From positions 868,001 through 932,000 of the forward strand of contig NZ_CP109598.1 of NCBI RefSeq assembly GCF_036327775.1: 64,000 nucleotides of DNA, given 5' to 3'. Within the stretch, counting starts at the first letter, position 1. Every line of letters begins with the position of its first letter. The DNA comes from Streptomyces sp. NBC_01498 (GTDB lineage: Bacteria > Actinomycetota > Actinomycetes > Streptomycetales > Streptomycetaceae). The notes beneath the pieces are model-generated. The model ran no database searches and was not told the DNA's origin. It was given only the letters and a program-made list of their open reading frames with translations. Below are positions 18,791 through 26,993 of the stretch, piece after piece. The translations under genes and the position numbers were made by a program.

Positions 18791-19520
18791 CGGCGTCGTC
18801 GGCGCTGACCTGCCAGTGGGTGACGAGCGGCTTGTTCACCGGAAGGCCCTCGGGCTCGGAGAGCGTGAGCAGCCCCGCCTCGCCGCCGTCGTCGGAGACC
18901 GAGACGATGAGCGACTCGAACATCTTGCCGTCGTTGGTGTCGGCGCTGTCGGGCTTGACCGCGAGGTAGGCGGCGGTGGCCCCCTTGAGCGTGATCTGCT
19001 CGCCGACCCCCTGATCGGCGTTGCTCGCCACGGTGTCGGGGTCGGAGCCGAACATGACCTGCTGGGGCGGACCTTGGAGGAAGCAGGTGACACCGGACTT
19101 GGCCTTGGCGGTGACGAGGTAGTAGCCGTGGCCCTCGGAGAACGTCTCGACCGTGAAGTTCAGGTCGCCGTTGTCGCACTTCTTGGCGTAGTGGTCCTGC
19201 TTGGCGCCGTCGACGTCGTTGTTCTTGCCGTTGCCCTTGTTCTTGCCGTTGCCCTTGTCCTTGCCGGCCGAGCCGCTGTCGTCCCCGTAGTACTCGTCCT
19301 TCGCCCCGTCGACGTCGTTGTCCTTGCCGCCGGTGCCGGTGCCCCGCTCCTTGGCGTCCGACCCGCTGCCCGCCTCCTTGCCCGCCGACGACGAACCGGC
19401 GTCGGCACCGTTCTCCTCCGGGCCGCACGCGGTGAGCGCGGCTGTGACGGCGACCAGGGCGACGGCGGTGAGGGCGAGGCGGCCGGAGCGTGCTGAACGG
19501 GTGGCAAGGCGCGAACTCAT
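18774..19520 (-). CDS. secreted lipoprotein, DUF4232-like
   Basis: 248 aa. A signal peptide (MSSRLATRSARSGRLALTAV...) ends in the lipobox LTAC with the lipidated cysteine at residue 32. A low-complexity Gly/Asp/Lys/Asn-rich linker with internal duplications follows (NDVDGAK occurs twice; GNGKN twice), and then a folded domain of about 130 residues from CDNGDLNFTVETF with cysteines at both ends, resembling DUF4232 domains of actinobacterial lipoproteins. The function is unknown. ATG 19520 has GGAGAG upstream; an ATG four codons earlier is possible. It faces the terpene synthase gene end-on. Confidence 0.8.
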   Translation of the reverse strand: MSSRLATRSARSGRLALTAVALVAVTAALTACGPEENGADAGSSSAGKEAGSGSDAKERGTGTGGKDNDVDGAKDEYYGDDSGSAGKDKGNGKNKGNGKNNDVDGAKQDHYAKKCDNGDLNFTVETFSEGHGYYLVTAKAKSGVTCFLQGPPQQVMFGSDPDTVASNADQGVGEQITLKGATAAYLAVKPDSADTNDGKMFESLIVSVSDDGGEAGLLTLSEPEGLPVNKPLVTHWQVSADDAAHPFA

Positions 19521-19769
19521 CGGGCTCTCCATCGACTTGGGGTCCTGCTCTGACCTGCTGACCTCGCCAAAGTTAGAGTCGCGTCGTCCTGAAACGATCG
19601 CGTGAATGTTCGGGTTCTGTCCCGCCGCGCCGTCGCCGTGCCACAGCGACGGACAGCCACCCCGTCGGTCGCCGACAGCCGGATTCCATGAAGGGGCGTC
19701 GGCCCGGTGCCCCTTCCGGGCGCCGTTTCGTTCAAGACGGGCGGGGGCCGGACCGCGCAGACTCGTCCC

Positions 19770-20696
19770 ATGCATCTCACCCACACCCCTGACCTCGACG
19801 CCGCCGCCGCTTTCCTGACCACCCACGGGCGGCTGCTGGACCGGCGGCGCTTCGACCTGCTGCGCGGGAGCGGCACCCCCGCCGCCGTCGTCACGGCGCT
19901 GGACGGCTACCGGAACAGCGACGGCGGCTACGGGTGGGCCCTGGAGCCGGACCTGCGGTCCGCCGTGAGCCAGCCGGTCGGCGCGCTGCCCGCGTTCGAG
20001 GTGTTCGAGGAGTGCGGCCCCGCCGTGTTCGCGCGGGCGGCCCAGTTGTGCGACTGGCTGGAGTCGGTCACCCGCCCGGACGGGGGCCTGCCGTTCGCGC
20101 TGCCGACGACCGGCCCCGACGCGGCCGGGTCGGCGCCCTTCTGGACCGGGGCCGACCCGGACGTCTCCTCGCTCCAGATGACCTCGCAGCTCGCGGCGGC
20201 GGCGCACCGGGTGGGCCGTCACGACCCGGACGTCCGCGACCACCCGTGGCTCGCGCGGGCCGTCGGCTTCTGCCGGGACCGGGTCACCGCTCTCGTGGAC
20301 CCGCCGGAGGTGATGGTGCTGCGGTTCCTCCTTGACTTCCTCGACACCGTCCACGACAGCCACCCGTGGGCCCCCGCCGAGCTGGCGCGGTACGCCGCGT
20401 TCCTGCCCCGTAACGGCGCCCCGATGACCGTCGAGGGAGGCGCCGAGGGTGAGGCACTGCGGCTGCTGGACTTCTCGCCCCGGCCCGGCCGGCCGCTGCG
20501 GGCACTCCTCGACGGCGCGGCGATCGACGCCGAACTCGACCGGCTCGCGGCCGGCCAGCGCGAGGACGGCGGCTGGACCGTCGACTGGACGGCGTACTCC
20601 GCCGCGGCGGCCGTGGAGTGGCGCGGGTACGCCACGGTCCGGGCCCTGACGATCCTGGGCGCCCACGGCATGCCGCTCGTCGTACGGGAGCGCTGA
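19770..20696 (+). CDS. alpha/alpha-toroid (prenyltransferase/squalene-cyclase repeat) protein
   Basis: 308 aa. Two motifs resemble the QW-type repeats of terpene cyclases and prenyltransferases: GYRNSDGGYGWALEPDLR near residue 48 and GQREDGGWTVDW near residue 270, with evenly spaced helices between. The DxDD catalytic motif of class II cyclases is not seen, so it is probably a fold relative with another, unknown, role. The ATG at 19770 is preferred over an upstream ATG that adds 21 atypical residues. It is divergent from the lipoprotein gene with a 249-bp gap. Confidence 0.65.
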   Translation: MHLTHTPDLDAAAAFLTTHGRLLDRRRFDLLRGSGTPAAVVTALDGYRNSDGGYGWALEPDLRSAVSQPVGALPAFEVFEECGPAVFARAAQLCDWLESVTRPDGGLPFALPTTGPDAAGSAPFWTGADPDVSSLQMTSQLAAAAHRVGRHDPDVRDHPWLARAVGFCRDRVTALVDPPEVMVLRFLLDFLDTVHDSHPWAPAELARYAAFLPRNGAPMTVEGGAEGEALRLLDFSPRPGRPLRALLDGAAIDAELDRLAAGQREDGGWTVDWTAYSAAAAVEWRGYATVRALTILGAHGMPLVVRER

Positions 20697-20835
20697 ACGC
20701 CGGACCCCCGTCCCGGCGGCCGGAGGAATGGTCCGGTGCGGCGGGACGGGGATGTCTCCGGGCCTCGGGACGGGGATACCTCCGGTCGGCTCAGGCAGCC
20801 GTGCGGGGGGCCGGGTCCGTTCCTACGGTGACTGA

Positions 20836-22212
20836 ATGGTCATCAGATTGCTCCCGCGTCCTCCGTTCGCCGGTTCGGTGGCCCTGACCACCGGACTGAC
20901 CGGGCTCCTGGCCCTCCTCCCGGTGGCGGCGCCGACCACCCCCACGGCCACGGCCGCCACCCTCGTGTCGCCCGCCACGGCCTCGGACGTGGCGGCGGGC
21001 TCACGGACCGGCCCCGGCAGAGAGCTCACACGCCCGCCGGACCCTTCCCTGCTGTACCGGCCCGGCACCCAGGTGCGCGCGGCGTCCGGGGCGCCCGCGC
21101 CGCCCCGGGACGTCTCCGCCCTCTCCTGGGTGGTCGCCGACGCGGACACGGGCGCGGTCCTGGCGGCCCACAACGCCCACCGGGCGCTGCCGCCCGCCAG
21201 CACGCTCAAGACCCTCTTCGCGGTCACCGTCCTGCCCCGGGTCCCCGCCGACGCGCGGCACAGCGTCACCGAGACGGACCTGGCGGGGATCGGTTCCGGC
21301 AGCAGCATGGTCGGTGTCGCGCCCGGTGAGACGTACGACGTGCCCGATCTGTGGCGCGGTGTGTTCCTCAACTCGGGCAACGACGCGGTGCGGGTGCTGG
21401 CCGGGATGAACGGGGGCTGGGAGTCGACGATCCGTCAGATGCGCTCCACCGCGCGGATGTTGGGCGCGTACGACACCCATGTGGTGTCCCCGGACGGTTA
21501 TGACGCGCCGGGCCAGGTGTCGTCGGCGTACGACCTGGCGGTGTTCGGCCGCGCCGGGCTGCGGATGCCCGCCTTCGCGGAGTACTGCGCGACCGTCGAC
21601 GCCCGGTTCCCGGGCCGGGACGGCTCGACGTTCGGCATCCGGAACACCAACAAGCTGCTGACGGGGGCCGACGGCGTACGGCGCTATCCGGGGCTGATCG
21701 GCGTCAAGAACGGCTACACCACCCAGGCGGGCAACACGCTTGTCGTCGCGGCCCGGCGCGGGGACCGCACGCTGCTGGCGACGGTGATGAACCCGACGTC
21801 CGGAATCCCGCAGGCGGTCTACGAGGAGGCACGCACCCTGCTGGACTGGGGCTTCGAGGCCGCGCCCGCCGTGACTCCGGTGGGGTCGCTGGAACCGCCC
21901 CGCCCCCCGGCTCCGCCGCGCCGCGCGACCGAGGCGGAGGAACCGGGCCCGGTCGCACGTGCCGGGCGGGCGGCGACTCCGGGGGCGGCCCCGGGGCGGC
22001 CCGGTCCGGGGGCGGAACCCGCGCGGGCGACGGAAGCGGCCTCGGTCACGGTGCGCGCCGAGCCCGCCCCCGGGCCCTCGGCGTCCTTGCTGCCCGCCGT
22101 ACTCGCCGGGACCGCCTGTCTCGTGGCGTCGGCGGTCCTCCTCGTACGCCGCGCGGCCCGCCGCCGCCGGGACGCGTCGGCGGACCCGTGGCGGCTGCAC
22201 CCGCTGCCGTGA
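20836..22212 (+). CDS. D-alanyl-D-alanine carboxypeptidase (PBP5-like, membrane-anchored)
   Basis: 458 aa. A low-molecular-weight penicillin-binding protein that trims the terminal D-Ala of peptidoglycan stem peptides outside the membrane. A signal peptide covers about residues 1-41. The peptidase S11 motifs are STLK (122-125, Ser122 nucleophile), SGN (180-182) and KNG (291-293) in place of the usual KTG. After residue ~345 comes a Pro/Ala/Glu-rich linker, then a transmembrane helix (LLPAVLAGTACLVASAVLLV) with a basic cytoplasmic tail, anchoring the domain outside. ATG at 20836. Confidence 0.92.
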   Translation: MVIRLLPRPPFAGSVALTTGLTGLLALLPVAAPTTPTATAATLVSPATASDVAAGSRTGPGRELTRPPDPSLLYRPGTQVRAASGAPAPPRDVSALSWVVADADTGAVLAAHNAHRALPPASTLKTLFAVTVLPRVPADARHSVTETDLAGIGSGSSMVGVAPGETYDVPDLWRGVFLNSGNDAVRVLAGMNGGWESTIRQMRSTARMLGAYDTHVVSPDGYDAPGQVSSAYDLAVFGRAGLRMPAFAEYCATVDARFPGRDGSTFGIRNTNKLLTGADGVRRYPGLIGVKNGYTTQAGNTLVVAARRGDRTLLATVMNPTSGIPQAVYEEARTLLDWGFEAAPAVTPVGSLEPPRPPAPPRRATEAEEPGPVARAGRAATPGAAPGRPGPGAEPARATEAASVTVRAEPAPGPSASLLPAVLAGTACLVASAVLLVRRAARRRRDASADPWRLHPLP

Positions 22213-22318
22213 GCAGCGGCGGCGCCTGGGGTCCGGCGGAGAACCGGCGGACATCCGGCCGCCGACCCGCTCGAAAACCGCACGACAGGCGGGGGCCGGG
22301 CACCTAGGGTCCGCAGAC

Positions 22319-22834
22319 ATGGCACCTTCACTCGAACGTCCCCCCTTGCGGGCCGACGAACGCACCGCGCTCCTCGGCTGGCTGAACCTTCAGCGGGAGA
22401 TCCTGCGCTGGAAATGTGACGGCCTGAGCGAGGAGGACGCGCACCGCGCCGTCGTCCCCACCTCGCCGGCGATGACGATGGCCGGGCTGCTCAGCCATAT
22501 GCGGTGGGTGGAGCACTGCTGGCTGGAGGTGCTGTTCCTCGGCGGCGACCAGACCTCGAACCCGTCCTTCGACGAGACGGACGAGGACGCCGACTGGCGG
22601 GCCGAGGGCGTCCCGCTGACGCGGTTGCTCGCGGAGTACGAGGCCCAGTGCGCCCGCAGCGACGAGATCGTGGCCGACGCGTCCCTGGACGACGTCGGCC
22701 GCCACCCCGACTACCGCTCCGGCGGCGCCAACCTCCGCTGGATGCTCATCCATCTGGTCGAGGAGACCGGCCGTCACGCGGGCCACGCGGACATCGTGCG
22801 GGAACTGCTCGACGGGACGAAGGGCTACTCCTAG
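22319..22834 (+). CDS. DinB/DUF664 family protein
   Basis: 171 aa four-helix-bundle protein. Conserved metal-ligand histidines are in LLSHMRWVEHCWL and in HLVEETGRHAGHADIVRELLDG, typical of the DUF664 branch of the DinB superfamily, which includes mycothiol- or bacillithiol-dependent transferases. It is a plausible mycothiol S-transferase for detoxification. ATG at 22319. It is transcribed towards a LAL-type gene and separated from it by a terminator hairpin. Confidence 0.85.
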   Translation: MAPSLERPPLRADERTALLGWLNLQREILRWKCDGLSEEDAHRAVVPTSPAMTMAGLLSHMRWVEHCWLEVLFLGGDQTSNPSFDETDEDADWRAEGVPLTRLLAEYEAQCARSDEIVADASLDDVGRHPDYRSGGANLRWMLIHLVEETGRHAGHADIVRELLDGTKGYS

Positions 22835-22914
22835 GGCCCCGCCCGGCGGCCGGCCCGGCACGGACATGGCCTCCCGGACCCGGTGAGGATCCGCCGGAGG
22901 GGGACCGACGGAAT

Positions 22915-22944
22915 CGCCGGACAGGGCCCGGGTCCTGTCCGGCG
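22915..22944. terminator. perfect inverted repeat, bidirectional terminator
   Basis: CGCCGGACAGG (22915-22925) pairs perfectly with CCTGTCCGGCG (22934-22944) around an 8-base loop. It lies between the convergent DinB and LAL genes, where a shared rho-independent terminator is expected. GAGGATCCGCCGGA occurs on both sides of it, near 22885 and 23073, as a direct repeat. Confidence 0.75.
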
Positions 22945-23093
22945 GGTCTTCGCGCATCGGCCCGGGGGCGACCGGCGCGGTGCGTCGCCACGCGCGGGAT
23001 CATGCGCGTACCGGGTGTACCCGCACGACCCGGGCAACGACGGGCGGTGCCGTGCCAGGCGTTCCGGGCCCGCGAGGATCCGCCGGACCGGGT

Positions 23094-25754
23094 CTAGCGC
23101 CAGTCCCCGGCGTCCCCCGCCGCGGAGACGCCTTCCCGGGCGAGGCGGGCCCGTTCCGCGAGGCCGTCCGCGCCGCATTCGAGGGCGAGCGCGCGGCCCC
23201 GTACGAGGTCGGCGGCCGACCGGGCGGCGATGCCGTACTCGACGCGGGCGACGGCCAGTTCGTACATGCAGGGGGACTCTTCGAGGTGGGTGACGGCCTC
23301 CGCGAGCAGGTTCGCGGCGGCCGGTCCGTCGGTCAGGGACGCCGAGCAGCAGAGCGCGACCCCGATCGCGGTGCGGGTGCCGAAGCGCTCGGCGCGGTCG
23401 CGGGCGTACGCGGCGAGTTCGGCGGCGCGTACGGGATCCACGTCGCGCAGCGCCCGCGCCAGGTCGAGGGCCCAGCCCGCCATGATGCCGTTGTGCCGGC
23501 CCCGTACGGTCAACGCCCGCCCCGTTGCCTCCAGTTCGGCGACCGCCTCCTCCGTACGGCCGAGGGCCAGCAGCAGCCGGCCCCGGACGGAGCGGGCGTC
23601 CGGGATGGCGATGGACGAGGCGTACGGCGGGGCGAAGGCGTAGCGTCCGGCCGCCTCCCGTGCCTCGTCGACCCGGCCGCGCGCGAGCAGGGTGTCGACC
23701 AGCATGCAGATGCCGTTCCAGTGAATCGGCAGGCGGTCGCCGACCCGGTCGGCCAGGCGCAGGCTCTCCCGCAGGTATGTCTCCGCCTCGGCGAGGCGCC
23801 CGCGCCGGCGGTGGGCATAGCCGACGAGCGTGTGGGCGAAGGCGAGATGGCCGCCGGACCAGCCGGAGATCTCGAAGGCGCGCATGCCTTCGTCGAACAG
23901 CCGCTCGGCGTGGTCGAGTTGGTCGGCGAACGCGAGGGAGAGCGCGAGCAGGGCGGGTGGTTCGAAACCCCAGGACGTGCCGGTCCAGCCGGTGCCGGGG
24001 GCGAGCGCCCCGTCGATCAGGGCGCTGTGGGCGATCCGGACGATCTCCTCGGCGCTCTCGCCGCGTGCCGTGGCGTCGAAGGCGCGCAGCATGAGCAGGA
24101 CGCGTTCGGTGTTGTCGCGGCCGGTGAGTCCGGCGGCGGTCACGGCGAGCCGGTGGGAACGCTGCCGGCCGTCGTCCTCGTTGTCCTGCACGCCCTCCCA
24201 CAGGAAGTGCGCGGTCTTCAGGCGCATCTGCGCGGGTCCCGGCGGGGTGCGGGCGGCCTCGGCGGCGACGACGTCGGCCGCCTCGGAGGTCTGGTCGTTG
24301 TGTGTCAGTGCCTGGGAGAGACGGAAGACGGCGTCGACGCGTGTGGTGTCGTCGAGGAGCCGTGTGTCGATGGCGTCGCGCAGATGGCGGACGGTGGTCG
24401 CGGGGGACGACAGCAGCGTGGCGCAGCCCAGTTCGTACAGCACCTGGGCGCGTACCGGGGGCAACGGCGGTTCGGTCAGGGCGCGTTCGAGGCAGCGGCG
24501 GGCGGCGTCGGGGGCGCCGACGGCGAGGTGTTCGGCGGCGGCCTCGCGCAACTGCGCGACGAGTTCGGAGTCGTTGTCGGGGTGGACCTGGAGCAGGTGC
24601 CGGGCGGCGAGGGCGGCGCCCCGGCCGCTGCGGGTGACGAGCCAGGCGGCGCGGCCGTGGAAGGCGGTCCGGGTGGCGCCGGGGATGGCGCGGTAGACGG
24701 CGGTCGCGATGAGGGGGTGGACGAATTCCAGCGGGTCGGTGCCGACGAGGATGCGGGCCGCCCTGAGCCGTTCGGCGCAGTGTGCGGCCTCGTCGGGGCC
24801 CATCCCGGCGAGGGCGACGACGAGTTCGAGGGAGATGTCGGTGCCGAGTATCGCGGCCGCCCAGGCGAAGCGGGTCGTGGTGGTGCCCAGTTCCTCCAGT
24901 CGGGTGATCAGTCCGGTGCCGCGTGTCGTGGCGCCGAGCGCGCTGAGGGTGTCGGCCGACGTGGCGACGGGGTCGAGGGCCTCGTCCCGTGCCTTGGCGA
25001 GGAGTTCGACGGTCTCGTAGGCGTTGCCGCCGGTGACTTCCCACACCTCGCGGCAGAACGGGTCGTCGGCGTGGTCGCCGAGGGCGGCGCGGGCGAGCCG
25101 GGCGGTGGCCTCGGAGGTGAGGGCCTTCAGGGTGACGACCAGCCGGGCGCTGTCGCCGACGGCCCGCAGGAGGTGCGCGCACTCGCCGATGGCCTCCTCG
25201 CTGCGGTACGCGACGACGACGAGGATCGGCGGGCCGCCCCGGCGCCGGGCGAAGGACGCCAGCCAGGCGAGGGACTCCAGGTCCGACCAGTGCGCGTCGT
25301 CCACGAGCACGACGAGCGGGGGCCGGTCCTCGGCGAGCCTGCGGAAGAGGGCCTCCAGGCCGTCCCGTACGCCCTGCGGGTCGGCGGGGTGGTCCCGGGG
25401 CGGCGCCACGCCGAGGGCGGGGCCGACGATGTCGTACCCGTCACCGAGCAGGGCCCGTACGCCGGGGCCGCGCTCGGCCAGCGCGGGCCGCAGCAGCTGC
25501 CGTACGACGTGGAACGGCACGGATGTCACGGTCTCGCCGCCGCGCGCCGACCAGACCGTGCAGCGCCCGGCCGCCATGCGCCGGACCTCGGAGAGCAGCG
25601 CGGTCTTGCCGAGGCCGGCCGCGCCCCGGTAGACGAGGAGGCTGCCGCAGGGCGTGTCCCCGAAGAGTCCTTCGACGGCGTGCGCGGCGGCGGCGATCTC
25701 CGGCTCGCGTTCGAGGAGGCGGAGGCCGGCCGGGTCCTCCGACGGGGGCGCCAT
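23094..25754 (-). CDS. LAL-type AAA ATPase regulator lacking the LuxR HTH
   Basis: 886 aa. The N-terminal ATPase has Walker A GAAGLGKT (residues 44-51) and Walker B VVLVDDAHW (about 148-156), followed by the winged connector with EFVHPLIATAVYRAIP and then a long tetratricopeptide-like helical region to the C-terminus. This is the build of large ATP-binding LuxR (LAL) regulators. However, the protein ends at ERARLAREGVSAAGDAGDWR, where the LuxR helix-turn-helix would normally begin, and no remnant of that domain is seen in the 260 bp downstream. It may signal without binding DNA itself, or be truncated. ATG at 25754. Confidence 0.82.
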   Translation of the reverse strand: MAPPSEDPAGLRLLEREPEIAAAAHAVEGLFGDTPCGSLLVYRGAAGLGKTALLSEVRRMAAGRCTVWSARGGETVTSVPFHVVRQLLRPALAERGPGVRALLGDGYDIVGPALGVAPPRDHPADPQGVRDGLEALFRRLAEDRPPLVVLVDDAHWSDLESLAWLASFARRRGGPPILVVVAYRSEEAIGECAHLLRAVGDSARLVVTLKALTSEATARLARAALGDHADDPFCREVWEVTGGNAYETVELLAKARDEALDPVATSADTLSALGATTRGTGLITRLEELGTTTTRFAWAAAILGTDISLELVVALAGMGPDEAAHCAERLRAARILVGTDPLEFVHPLIATAVYRAIPGATRTAFHGRAAWLVTRSGRGAALAARHLLQVHPDNDSELVAQLREAAAEHLAVGAPDAARRCLERALTEPPLPPVRAQVLYELGCATLLSSPATTVRHLRDAIDTRLLDDTTRVDAVFRLSQALTHNDQTSEAADVVAAEAARTPPGPAQMRLKTAHFLWEGVQDNEDDGRQRSHRLAVTAAGLTGRDNTERVLLMLRAFDATARGESAEEIVRIAHSALIDGALAPGTGWTGTSWGFEPPALLALSLAFADQLDHAERLFDEGMRAFEISGWSGGHLAFAHTLVGYAHRRRGRLAEAETYLRESLRLADRVGDRLPIHWNGICMLVDTLLARGRVDEAREAAGRYAFAPPYASSIAIPDARSVRGRLLLALGRTEEAVAELEATGRALTVRGRHNGIMAGWALDLARALRDVDPVRAAELAAYARDRAERFGTRTAIGVALCCSASLTDGPAAANLLAEAVTHLEESPCMYELAVARVEYGIAARSAADLVRGRALALECGADGLAERARLAREGVSAAGDAGDWR

Positions 25755-25902
25755 GACCCTCCTTGGCTGAACGGGTGTGCAGGTCGGACCACGACCCTAG
25801 TCCTCCGGTACCGGGACGGGGCAGGGATCCGCACGGATCTGGACGAATTCGGCCGGTGCTGATCGATCGCGGATACGCGCCGGGTGTCTCTATGGTCACA
25901 GC

Positions 25903-26919
25903 ATGCGAGAAGAATCCACGGAGGGCGCGACGCCGCTGGTCTGGAAGGGCGTCGACTACGACACGGGAACCAACTACTCGGGCGGCGCCGCGCCCCCACC
26001 GCCGTACCCCGACGACGTGGTGCGAAGTCATATGGCCCTGATCCGCGACGAGTTGCACGCGAACTCGGTCACGGTGCTGGGCACCGACATCGACCGGCTG
26101 GCGGCGTACGCGGGCTTCGCCGCGGAGGCGGGGCTGCATGTCTGGTTGCAGCCCCGCCTCATCGAGGGCGACCCGGAGGCGACGGTGGCGCAGCTGGGGG
26201 CGGCGGCCGAGGCGGCGGAGCGGCTGAGGCAGCGTCACGGGGAGGTCGATCTGAACGTGGGGTGCGAGCTGACGATCTTCGGGTCGGGCATGGTGCCCGG
26301 CGACACCTTCGTCGAACGCTCGGCGAAGCTGGCGCTCCCGGAGTGGTGGCCCCGGCTGCCGGAGTTCAGCGAGCGGCTGGACGTGCTCCTGGCGCGCGCG
26401 GTGGAGGTGGCACGCGCGCGGTTCGGCGGCCGGCTGACGTACGGCGGGGCGCTGTGGGAGCGGGTGGACTGGTCGGGCTTCGACTTCGTCGGCCAGAACT
26501 ACTACCGGATGGCGTACAACTCCGAGCACTATGTGGACGGTCTGCGCGCCCATCTGGACCACGGAAAGCCTCTTCTGATCACCGAGTTCGGCTGCTGCAC
26601 CTTCGAGGGCGCGGCGGCGGCCGGCCCGACGGGCTACGACATCGTCGACCGGTCGGCGGACCCGCCGGTCCTGAACGGCGACTACGTCCGCTCGGAGCGT
26701 GAACAGGCCGACTGCCTCACGGAGTTGCTCGACCTGTACGAGACGCACGGCGTCCACGGCGCGTACGTCTACGAGTTCGCCGCCGCGAAGCCGTACTCCC
26801 CCGTCCCGGCACGCGACTTGGACATGGCGAGCTTCGGTCTGCTGAAGTCGGTCGACGGCGGCTGGGAGCCGAAGGAGTCGTTCCGCGCGGTGGCGGAGCG
26901 GTACGGGGCGCGTTCCTAG
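25903..26919 (+). CDS. glycosidase-like TIM-barrel protein, function unknown
   Basis: 338 aa. Features suggest a clan GH-A-like barrel: an N-terminal strand LVWKGVDYDTGTNYSGG, a possible acid/base in NVGCELTIFGSG, DFVGQNYYRMAYNS, and a possible nucleophile in LLITEFGCCTFEGA near residue 225, with YVYEFAAAKPYSP afterwards. It has no signal peptide, so the substrate would be intracellular. Homologues are usually left unnamed, and some have been labelled abortive-infection proteins; that label is not supported by anything seen here. ATG at 25903, 148 bp from the divergent LAL gene. Its TAG stop lies inside a 78-bp inverted-repeat element. Confidence 0.6.
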   Translation: MREESTEGATPLVWKGVDYDTGTNYSGGAAPPPPYPDDVVRSHMALIRDELHANSVTVLGTDIDRLAAYAGFAAEAGLHVWLQPRLIEGDPEATVAQLGAAAEAAERLRQRHGEVDLNVGCELTIFGSGMVPGDTFVERSAKLALPEWWPRLPEFSERLDVLLARAVEVARARFGGRLTYGGALWERVDWSGFDFVGQNYYRMAYNSEHYVDGLRAHLDHGKPLLITEFGCCTFEGAAAAGPTGYDIVDRSADPPVLNGDYVRSEREQADCLTELLDLYETHGVHGAYVYEFAAAKPYSPVPARDLDMASFGLLKSVDGGWEPKESFRAVAERYGARS

Positions 26920-26993
26920 GCCGTGTCCGACGCATACTGCCTGGCGTGCGTCGCCCTGAGGGCGGACGACACCGTGTGTCACACACGGCCTAG
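26916..26993. mobile_element. 78-bp inverted-repeat element (MITE-like or double terminator)
   Basis: The element begins CTAGGCCGTGT (26916-26926) and ends ACACGGCCTAG (26983-26993), a perfect 11-bp terminal inverted repeat. Inside are two more hairpins: GCCCTGAGGGC near 26953 and CCGTGTGTCACACACGG at 26973-26989. The terminal CTAG occurs at both edges and supplies the TAG stop of each flanking convergent gene. It could be a miniature element with a CTAG target duplication or simply a compact bidirectional terminator; it carries no coding sequence. Confidence 0.45.

Noticed and set aside
17510..20696. Terpene biosynthetic gene cluster
   Set aside because: The terpene synthase and the cyclase-fold protein are separated by an oppositely transcribed lipoprotein gene, and there is no prenyl diphosphate synthase, P450 or methyltransferase beside them.
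25903..26919. Abortive-infection defence gene
   Set aside because: Homologues have carried that name, but the visible motifs suggest a glycosidase-like barrel and no defence gene is adjacent.
26916..26993. Insertion sequence with transposase
   Set aside because: The element is only 78 bp and contains no coding frame; at most it is a non-autonomous miniature element.
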